Part shown: positions 1 to 4,572 of the stretch, one piece after another
Layout of the letters: every line of letters begins with the position of its first letter
How positions within the stretch are numbered: the first letter of the stretch is position 1
NCBI GenBank assembly: GCA_014380605.1
Contig: JACMJO010000551.1
Span: 1-5,917, forward strand
DNA from: Fimbriimonadaceae bacterium
Lineage (GTDB): Bacteria > Armatimonadota > Fimbriimonadia > Fimbriimonadales > Fimbriimonadaceae
Reading direction: 5' to 3'
Length of the DNA: 5,917 bases
The notes under the pieces: generated by a model
The model's input: the letters and a program-made list of their open reading frames with translations, nothing else
Database searches by the model: none
Told to the model about the DNA's origin: nothing
Program-made: the position numbers and the translations under genes

Positions 1-342
1 CGGAATCGAATCTAAATTCTTCACCATCATTGGTTCTCGATTCATCAACCTGAATCCTAATGACTTGAATCCATCTATGATCGGCTGCTCGGGAGCATCG
101 ACGTCGTGAAGAACGCATAAAAACAGCCGCTCGCCGTCAATGCCCTTCAAGTGGGAGAGGACCAACTCTGCATCGTGCTCAGTGGTCACAACCTCCGAAG
201 TCCGCCGATCTCCCCTGGTCCGGGGTCCGTCCTTCATCTGCCAAAAGTTCCCCGTCCGATGAACCTCGTATGGGTGGGTGAAGCTTCGGGTGAACGAAAA
301 GCCGGAGCAGAAAGCGTCGATTCCCTGCTCCAGACTCAACAT
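1..342 (-). CDS. GNAT-like N-acetyltransferase, partial (3' end beyond window)
   Basis: An open frame runs from an ATG at 342 to base 1 without a stop, giving 114 visible residues; the C-terminus is outside the window. It starts MLSLEQGIDAFCSGFSF, continues with a TRSFTHPY segment, a GDRRTSEVV segment and, near the edge, GFKSLGFRLMNREPMMVKNL. The last segment resembles the region of GNAT acetyltransferases where a helix ends in GF/GY and a strand ends in EPMMV. I recall similar proteins annotated only as GNAT family N-acetyltransferase, so substrate is unknown. The start is fixed because the osmC stop TAA (351-349) lies in the same frame nine bases upstream, so this ATG is the first one possible. 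It follows osmC after 6 bases and is probably cotranscribed. The family call is from remembered pattern and is moderate; the reading frame is well supported. Confidence 0.72.
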   Translation of the reverse strand, partial: MLSLEQGIDAFCSGFSFTRSFTHPYEVHRTGNFWQMKDGPRTRGDRRTSEVVTTEHDAELVLSHLKGIDGERLFLCVLHDVDAPEQPIIDGFKSLGFRLMNREPMMVKNLDSIP

Positions 343-348
343 CGTGGA

Positions 349-804
349 TTAACCCTTCGAGATATCCGGCTCAACCGCGACTTCCACCTTGCCGCGAATG
401 GCGTTGGTAATGATGCAGTAGTTGTCGGCTTTGTGCGACATGTCGGTGATCTTGGCCATCTGATCGTCGGTGGCGTCAGCCGAGGCTACGATCCTTGGCC
501 GGATGGTTACCTTCTTATAGGTGAACTGCGCACCCGCTTGCTCGACCTCGCCAACCGCTTTTACTTCGATGCTCTTCACCGGCAACTTCTGGTTCGCCGC
601 GATGATGCCGAATGTGATCGTATAGCAAGCCGCAACCGCGCTCGCCAGAAGCTCTTCTGGATTGGTCCCATCGCCCGGGCCCTGGAACTCGGGAGGAACG
701 CTGAGCTTGTTAGAAACTGTGGATCGGTCGGCGGTGACAGAACCGGAACCGTCGCGCCCACCTTGCCATTGCACGGTAACGGGATACTCATGGATGTTGG
801 CCAT
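349..804 (-). CDS. OsmC/Ohr family peroxiredoxin-like protein
   Basis: This 151-residue protein has the length and motifs of the OsmC/Ohr superfamily, cytoplasmic homodimers that reduce organic hydroperoxides through two cysteines. The visible hallmarks are Cys60 in the segment NPEELLASAVAACY, Cys130 in the segment ADNYCIITNAIRG, Glu50/Glu51 before the first cysteine, and Arg17 near the N-terminus, which matches the Arg-Glu-Cys-Cys arrangement of Ohr. The PPEFQGPG loop and the SNKLSVPP strand are typical of the OsmC branch (SACOL1771/Thermus OsmC-like) rather than true Ohr. ATG 804 has no clear Shine-Dalgarno. A TAAACT hexamer lies six bases upstream, so the message may be leaderless, and a perfect inverted repeat covers that hexamer. 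A GNAT-like gene follows after 6 bases. Both catalytic cysteines are present, so the enzyme is probably active; the physiological peroxide is not known. Confidence 0.95.
   Translation of the reverse strand: MANIHEYPVTVQWQGGRDGSGSVTADRSTVSNKLSVPPEFQGPGDGTNPEELLASAVAACYTITFGIIAANQKLPVKSIEVKAVGEVEQAGAQFTYKKVTIRPRIVASADATDDQMAKITDMSHKADNYCIITNAIRGKVEVAVEPDISKG
353..357 (-). promoter_or_regulatory. Possible ribosome binding site for the GNAT-like gene
   Basis: AAGGG on the minus strand lies inside the last codons of osmC and ends 10 bases before the ATG at 342. The spacing is slightly long for a Shine-Dalgarno site, but it is the only purine-rich match at this start, and it would let ribosomes finishing osmC reinitiate on the next gene. 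Confidence 0.4.
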
Positions 805-810
805 TCCCAG

Positions 811-816
811 AGTTTA
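811..816 (-). promoter_or_regulatory. Putative -10 element of osmC
   Basis: On the minus strand TAAACT (TANNNT form) is followed by six bases (CTGGGA) and then the osmC ATG. With the usual 6-7 base distance from -10 to the transcription start, the mRNA would begin at or next to the A of the start codon. I see no good -35 hexamer at 16-19 bases upstream. The absence of a Shine-Dalgarno site fits a leaderless transcript, but this is inference. Confidence 0.4.
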
Positions 817-829
817 CAACCCCGTAAAC
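812..829. promoter_or_regulatory. Inverted repeat GTTTAC-N6-GTAAAC, candidate operator of osmC
   Basis: Two perfect 6-base arms (812-817 and 824-829) flank six bases (AACCCC). The palindrome lies 7 bases upstream of the osmC start and one arm coincides with the putative -10 element, the classical position for a repressor site. The 18-base dimension with arms about one helical turn apart centre to centre suits a dimeric winged-helix or helix-turn-helix regulator. It does not match the OhrR, OxyR or PerR consensus sites I remember, so the regulator is unknown. Confidence 0.5.
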
Positions 830-915
830 CCATGATGGTCCCGTTGGTAGCAAAAGCGCTATTGGGCCGCAACGCTGGGCATTTCCATGCCGCAGATAGC
901 ATGAGGGCAACCATC

Positions 916-940
916 AAACCCAAAACCTAAAACCCAAACG
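916..940. repeat. Degenerate 7-base A4C3-type repeat
   Basis: In the divergent region between osmC and the LCP gene the plus strand reads as near-tandem units AAACCC, AAAACCT, AAAACCC, AAACG. The minus strand is therefore a run of GGG/GG tracts separated by T-rich spacers, with a further GG just beyond. It is the only low-complexity stretch in the window. No function is shown; it may be simple-sequence slippage or a two-layer G-quadruplex candidate. Confidence 0.4.
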
Positions 941-972
941 CCGCTGGTCCCGGAATGGCACTAGCCAGATCG

Positions 973-978
973 TATAAT
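973..978 (+). promoter_or_regulatory. TATAAT -10 element of the LCP gene
   Basis: A perfect TATAAT ends 15 bases before the ATG at 994. Transcription would start near A986/G987, giving a leader of about 7-8 bases that is too short for a Shine-Dalgarno site; none is visible (the bases before the ATG are GATTCGG). No -35 hexamer is recognisable at 16-19 bases upstream and there is no TGN extension, so the call rests on the -10 match and its position. Confidence 0.5.
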
Positions 979-993
979 CGTTATTAGATTCGG

Positions 994-2271
994 ATGAAAT
1001 GGCTTAAGTGGATTCTCTACGGCTTCGTTTGCGTCGCTTGCTTGGCGGTAGGAGCCTTTGGCAGGGTCGCGGCGAATGTCGTTGATGCGATCGGGGGCGG
1101 CAAGAAAAGCTTTAGTGAAGTAATCGGCACCTTGCGCGACCCTAAGGCCACGGAGTTTCCCACCACTGACGAACTCACCATTCTCCTTGTCGGGCAAGAC
1201 TACAACCGCGATCGCAAAAGCATGCCTTATACCAAGAACAGCCGAGCGGACACGATTATGCTGCTTCGGGCGAACCTACAAGACAAAACCGTTAGAGCTT
1301 GTTCTATTCCTCGCGACACTTACATCCAAGCAGCCGACCAACTGTCTGGCAAAATAAACGGCACCCTCGCTCGAGGTGGCGTCGATCTTCTTAAGCGAAC
1401 TCTCGAACAGATGTTCGGCCTGACCATCGACCACCACGTCATGATCAAGCCGTCTGCCGTCCAAGAAATAGTGGATGCCGTAGGCGGCGTTCAAGTCGAG
1501 GCCATCGACGACATGAAGTATGACGACAGTTGGGGACACCTGCACATCGACATCAAGCAGGGTCGACACTTGCTTATGGGTCAACAAGCTGAAGGATATG
1601 TCAGATTTCGTAAGATGAACTCCGGCCAAGGTCGTTCCGAGGAAGAAGGCGACCTGCGACGAACTGCCCGACAGCAGCAACTTGTCCAAGCCATGATGGC
1701 TTCGGCCAATAACGCAACCAACCTGATGCGCGTCGACGAGATCATCGAAACTGGTTTTGGCCAAATCGATACAAGTCTCACGCGCTCCCAATGCGTCGCC
1801 CTCGCTCTCATCTTCAAAGGTGCCGGCACCGGAAACATGCTCAGCGCAACGGTTCCAGGAACCGACGGGATGGTGGGCGACCAGTCAGTGTTCAATATGG
1901 ACTTTGAGCGAGCCCAAGGGACCGTTGATTGGCTGATCAAAGGCGACGATCTGGCGATGAAGCGTCTGGTAAGGATCGAGGTCCGCAACGGCACAAAGGC
2001 CCCTGGCGTGGCCAAGCTAGCGGCAGATATGCTGGAGTCGCAAGGCTACAGTGCCAAGGCCCCCGGCAATGCTCCAGCAGCCAAAGTGACGACCATCGTC
2101 TACCGAAAAGCCTCATTCGAGACTGCCGCCAGAGATATTCAAAGAGTGCTTGGCGCGACATCTATCACAAAGGAAGTCAAACCCGCGAACGAATGGGATC
2201 CTGAGATCGAGATCGTGATTGGCGACGATGTCGCCCAGAAAGTTAAGCCCCCAGCGGCGGAACCTGACTAA
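994..2271 (+). CDS. LCP (LytR-CpsA-Psr) family protein with C-terminal LytR_C domain
   Basis: A 425-residue membrane-anchored protein of the LCP family, whose members attach glycopolymers from undecaprenyl-pyrophosphate carriers to peptidoglycan or other envelope acceptors. Residues 1-3 are followed by a single hydrophobic segment at about 4-24 (signal anchor, remainder outside). The LCP domain spans about 62-230 and shows the family markers in order: NSRAD (82-86), SIPRD with Arg107-Asp108, KINGT (120-124), a DAVGGV segment, VRFR with Arg204/Arg206, and DLRRTARQQQ (220-229). These include the arginines and aspartates that bind pyrophosphate and metal. A LytR_C-like domain follows at about 325-413, starting LVRIEVRNGT and ending IEIVIGDD, then a short Pro-rich tail. 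The start is the first ATG after a TATAAT box. The gene stands alone on its strand; its stop overlaps the convergent gene by 4 bases. The substrate cannot be told from sequence. Confidence 0.95.
   Translation: MKWLKWILYGFVCVACLAVGAFGRVAANVVDAIGGGKKSFSEVIGTLRDPKATEFPTTDELTILLVGQDYNRDRKSMPYTKNSRADTIMLLRANLQDKTVRACSIPRDTYIQAADQLSGKINGTLARGGVDLLKRTLEQMFGLTIDHHVMIKPSAVQEIVDAVGGVQVEAIDDMKYDDSWGHLHIDIKQGRHLLMGQQAEGYVRFRKMNSGQGRSEEEGDLRRTARQQQLVQAMMASANNATNLMRVDEIIETGFGQIDTSLTRSQCVALALIFKGAGTGNMLSATVPGTDGMVGDQSVFNMDFERAQGTVDWLIKGDDLAMKRLVRIEVRNGTKAPGVAKLAADMLESQGYSAKAPGNAPAAKVTTIVYRKASFETAARDIQRVLGATSITKEVKPANEWDPEIEIVIGDDVAQKVKPPAAEPD
2221..2235. other. GC-rich hairpin in the 3' end of the LCP gene
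   Basis: GGCGAC and GTCGCC form a perfect 6-base stem with a GAT loop, 33 bases before the end of the LCP stop codon and also about 33 bases downstream of the stop of the convergent gene. No T-tract follows it on either strand, so it is not a classical intrinsic terminator. It could still block or stabilise 3' ends of both convergent transcripts. Confidence 0.4.
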
Positions 2272-2681
2272 GCCTCTACAAGAGTCCAGGGATGGAAGCT
2301 AAGCGTCTCCGCAAGATCGATGATGCCGGATTCCTCTGATGACCGATCGGCTCTTCGCTCCACCACCTGGCCATCATCAATCCACATTGTCTTCTCATAG
2401 AAAGTAAACGCTAGTTCGACCACTTGAGTGGGTTCAGAGGGAAGCCACACTTGAATGCGGTGGTCACCGGTCGATTTCCAAAGGAATTCGCAGCAGACTC
2501 CCATCCAAACTGCAATCTCGCCCGTCCCGTCCTGCAGAAACACGACATCCCCATCCGTTGGAGCCATTGAAACTCCTTCGCCCGAATTAGTCCACGTGCC
2601 GACAGGTCCCTCACGAAACCTGGTGAAGTAGTCATCAGCGGCTAGACGGTCGGCCTTCCATTTGCGAATCTTTGAAAACAT
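2268..2681 (-). CDS. Hypothetical protein, beta-rich, lipocalin-like pattern
   Basis: I do not recognise this 137-residue protein. It starts MFSKIRKWKADRLAADDYF, a basic amphipathic N-terminus without a signal peptide, then has a GTWTNSGEG segment, an LQDGTGEIAVW strand, a CCEFLWKSTGDHRIQVWL segment and a VVELAFTFYEK segment. The alternating hydrophobic pattern and the GTW...DGTG...FxW order look like small lipocalin-type beta barrels that I recall in uncharacterised proteins; this is inference. A TTG seven codons upstream (2702) would add MILGCIA; I prefer ATG 2681 because neither start has a convincing ribosome site and the ATG-initiated form has the normal basic start. It follows the DUF4190 gene by 57 bases on the same strand and overlaps the LCP stop by 4 bases (CTAA). 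Codon pattern and length support a real gene; function unknown. Confidence 0.75.
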   Translation of the reverse strand: MFSKIRKWKADRLAADDYFTRFREGPVGTWTNSGEGVSMAPTDGDVVFLQDGTGEIAVWMGVCCEFLWKSTGDHRIQVWLPSEPTQVVELAFTFYEKTMWIDDGQVVERRADRSSEESGIIDLAETLSFHPWTLVEA

Positions 2682-2738
2682 CGCTATGCATCCGAGTATC
2701 AATAACCTTGCTTTGACTTTGATGTGGACGCTTGGAGA

Positions 2739-3020
2739 CTACCTTGGCGACTGGCTAGCCCCAAATGCCGCAAGTCCAAATATGCCCGCAAACATGGCGA
2801 TCCAGAGGCACACTAGCAAGGCGGCAAGGATTGTAGCGACTATCCCGAGAATCTTTCCCGCTACCACCATGCTTCGTTCGCTAGGGTCGGCGAGGCCGGC
2901 GTCGATGTCCTTGAGAGCCGCGTTGCCCATGATCCATGCCGGAATGCCCGTCAGGCATCCAAAGCCCACGAACGAGAGAATGCCTAAGATCAATATCAAA
3001 ACTCCGTTCGAAGACTTCAT
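2739..3020 (-). CDS. DUF4190-type small membrane protein
   Basis: A 93-residue protein made almost entirely of two hydrophobic segments, about 5-32 and 54-88, separated by a short polar loop. The loop carries the features of DUF4190: a MGNAALKDIDAG segment, a DPSERSM segment and AGKILG at the start of the second helix. DUF4190 proteins are of unknown function and are often found as short integral membrane proteins. The single Cys22 is inside the first helix and is not a lipobox. The start is the first ATG in the frame (3020); the bases before it (CATATCTTCG) contain no Shine-Dalgarno. The unrecognised 137-residue gene follows downstream and may be cotranscribed. The plus strand opposite has a 129-codon frame that I consider a shadow. 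Confidence 0.85.
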   Translation of the reverse strand: MKSSNGVLILILGILSFVGFGCLTGIPAWIMGNAALKDIDAGLADPSERSMVVAGKILGIVATILAALLVCLWIAMFAGIFGLAAFGASQSPR

Positions 3021-3033
3021 CGAAGATATGTAC

Positions 3034-3056
3034 GAATCAGATTCCGCCTAGGATTC
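3034..3056. promoter_or_regulatory. GAATC-A-GATTC palindrome with a nearby GGATTC copy
   Basis: In the 92-base divergent region between the DUF4190 gene and the thioredoxin-like gene, GAATCAGATTC (3034-3044) is a perfect inverted repeat with one central base, 13 bases upstream of the DUF4190 start. A further GATTC half-copy lies at 3052-3056 next to the palindrome CCTAGG (3047-3052). The arrangement could be an operator, but the arms are short and the support is weak. Confidence 0.25.
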
Positions 3057-3075
3057 ATTTGTAGCGATTAGAATT

Positions 3076-3106
3076 TTGAGATAACTCTCACTGGGCCGCG
3101 TAGGAT
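3076..3106 (+). promoter_or_regulatory. Putative promoter of the thioredoxin-like gene
   Basis: TTGAGA (3076-3081, five of six matches to TTGACA) is followed after 19 bases by TAGGAT (3101-3106), which ends six bases before the ATG at 3113. This would place the transcription start at about the start codon. The same hexamer contains AGGA seven bases from the ATG, so it may instead act as a Shine-Dalgarno site; the two readings cannot be separated here. Confidence 0.4.
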
Positions 3107-3112
3107 GCAGGC

Positions 3113-3625
3113 ATGACATCCCTGTTTCTGGGCTTCATGATCCTAAACCTCGCTCCCCTGGACGCCAGTAAGGTCTTGTCGAATGCAGCGGCACAAGCCA
3201 GGAAAGAGCAAAAGAACATCTTTGCCTACTTCGGAGCGTCGTGGTGCTCATGGTGCCGGAGGACCGATGCTCTGCTTGCCAATCCTCAGTTCGAGTCCAA
3301 GTTCAAAGACAGCTACGTGATTGCCAAGATCACCATCCGCGAGCGCGACGAGAAGCGGGCGCTTGAGAATGCCGGATGGGAAGATATCCTCTTGAAGATT
3401 CGCGGCTCCAAGGATCGGGATGTTCCTTACTTTGCCGTGCTGGATTCAAAGGGTAAGAAATTAGGCGACGGGCTTCGATATCAAGAGGGAAAGATTCCTA
3501 ACAATGGCGGCTTCCCCCACACTGGCGAAGAGGCGGATGCGTTCGTCGAACTTATCCGAAAGACTGGAAAGGCATTCTCCGAGAAGGACTTGACCCACCT
3601 GAGGGCGTATTTCCTTCTCCAGTGA
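3113..3625 (+). CDS. Thioredoxin-fold protein with CSWC active site
   Basis: This 170-residue protein carries a thioredoxin-like fold of the type seen in Thioredoxin_7/DUF255-like proteins. The active-site motif AYFGASWCSWCRR places the redox pair at Cys45 and Cys48, and the expected cis-proline is Pro105 in DVPYFAVLD. A helix about 18-34 (SKVLSNAAAQARKEQKN) precedes the first strand, as in the family. The first 16 residues are hydrophobic (LFLGFMILNLAPL) and might be a signal peptide, but there is no basic residue before them, so export is uncertain. Residues 75-103 form a charged insertion before the cis-proline strand. The ATG at 3113 is the first in the frame. The stop overlaps the GTG start of the next gene by 4 bases, so the two are almost certainly cotranscribed. 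It is likely a disulfide oxidoreductase; its partner protein is unknown. Confidence 0.88.
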   Translation: MTSLFLGFMILNLAPLDASKVLSNAAAQARKEQKNIFAYFGASWCSWCRRTDALLANPQFESKFKDSYVIAKITIRERDEKRALENAGWEDILLKIRGSKDRDVPYFAVLDSKGKKLGDGLRYQEGKIPNNGGFPHTGEEADAFVELIRKTGKAFSEKDLTHLRAYFLLQ

Positions 3626-4572
3626 TCCAGGTTCATGTTTGGGAGGAGCCAGATTGGTTTCAGGAGTTTTCGTCTGGCCTTTCCGGGAAGGCGTCTTGCT
3701 CTAAGGGAAAGGACATTTCTGCCGAAACGGAGGTCTTGGTCAAAGGCAGTCCATCCCGAGAAGAGATCAAGCGACTAGCGGGCCTCAAAGCGATTGTGAT
3801 CCCTTTTGCAGGAATCCCAGCCGGAACCCGAGATTTGCTCCTGACCCAACCAAAGATCGCACTCTACAACCTTCACCACAACTCGGCTGATACTGCCGAG
3901 ATGGCGATTGCGCTCTACATGGCCGCCGCCAAGCGGATCGTCGCCCGGGATAAAGGGCTAAGAGAGGGCAAATGGTCGTCGGATTCCTTCCTAAGATACG
4001 GCTCGTCAGAATCCGTTCGCGCGGATGGTAAGCAAGCCCTTGTCTTCGGATATGGGGCGATTGGCCAACGCATTGGAAGAGTGTGCGAGGCCCTGGGGAT
4101 GCGGGTGACCGGAGTCCGTCGCAACGGCCCTTTCTACGATCAGGTTCGCCCAACCGACGAACTAGACCAACTCCTCCCAAACGCGGAAGCCCTGTTCATC
4201 GCCCTGCCGCTAACCCCCGAAACGAAGGGCTTGATGAACGCGGAGCGCATCGACAAGCTCCCAAAGAACTGCCTCATCTCCAATATCGGTCGAGGCGCGA
4301 TTTTTGAAGAAGAGCCACTCTTCAATGCTCTGCGCGATGGGCAAATCCTTGGCGCGGGTTTGGATGTGTGGTGGAAGTACCCCGATGGTACCGATGCTCC
4401 CTGCTACCCATCCAACTTCCCTTTCCACGAGTTGCCAAACGTCGTCATGACCCCTCATGTCGGAGGGTCTAGCGATGCCTCCGAAGAGCATCGCTGGCGA
4501 GCCTTGGCAGAGTTGGTGGCCGGAATCGCCGATGGAACGGCGAAGCCGGCATCGGTCGCTCATGGCTACTAG
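3622..4572 (+). CDS. D-isomer-specific 2-hydroxyacid dehydrogenase family protein
   Basis: A 316-residue NAD(P)-dependent enzyme of the D-2-hydroxyacid dehydrogenase family. The Rossmann motif GYGAIG is at 143-148, catalytic Arg is Arg224 in SNIGRGAIFEEE, and catalytic His is His279 in MTPHVGG. The substrate-domain to cofactor-domain hinge has NSADTAEMAIAL at about 87-98, which matches the usual NAxxVAE segment. Where ordinary members have a DVFxxEP-type segment containing the catalytic Glu, this one has LDVWWKYP (247-254), so the usual Glu position seems to be Tyr253. I recall a subgroup (2-Hacid_dh_6-like) with similar DVWYxYP segments and a later FPFHELPNV segment, also seen here. The start is GTG 3622 inside the preceding stop (GTGA), which indicates translational coupling; no upstream Shine-Dalgarno is seen. 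The stop shares CTAG with the convergent gene. Substrate unknown. Confidence 0.9.
   Translation: MIQVHVWEEPDWFQEFSSGLSGKASCSKGKDISAETEVLVKGSPSREEIKRLAGLKAIVIPFAGIPAGTRDLLLTQPKIALYNLHHNSADTAEMAIALYMAAAKRIVARDKGLREGKWSSDSFLRYGSSESVRADGKQALVFGYGAIGQRIGRVCEALGMRVTGVRRNGPFYDQVRPTDELDQLLPNAEALFIALPLTPETKGLMNAERIDKLPKNCLISNIGRGAIFEEEPLFNALRDGQILGAGLDVWWKYPDGTDAPCYPSNFPFHELPNVVMTPHVGGSSDASEEHRWRALAELVAGIADGTAKPASVAHGY
4529..4555. other. Nested hairpin at the 3' end of the dehydrogenase gene
   Basis: CCGATG (4529-4534) pairs perfectly with CATCGG (4550-4555), and inside them CGGC-GAA-GCCG (4538-4548) forms a second stem. The structure ends 14 bases before the dehydrogenase stop and begins just past the stop of the convergent membrane gene, so both transcripts could carry it. 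No T-tract follows on either strand, so it is not a standard terminator; it may be a transcript 3' end element or chance in coding sequence. Confidence 0.4.

Noticed and set aside
576..923. Minus-strand frame of 115 codons beginning in the osmC upstream region
   Set aside because: Most of it overlaps osmC in another frame and the sequence has no domain; it would also run through the osmC promoter and palindrome.
151..930. Long plus-strand open frame of 259 codons opposite osmC and the GNAT-like gene
   Set aside because: It is antisense to two minus-strand frames with clear family motifs, its translation shows no recognisable domain, and it has the Arg-rich composition of a shadow frame.
1276..2015. 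Minus-strand frames opposite the LCP gene
   Set aside because: They are antisense to a gene with the complete LCP motif set and show no domain of their own.
2662..3051. Plus-strand frame of 129 codons opposite the DUF4190 gene
   Set aside because: The minus-strand frame has two membrane helices and DUF4190 motifs; this one has no domain and is better explained as its complement.
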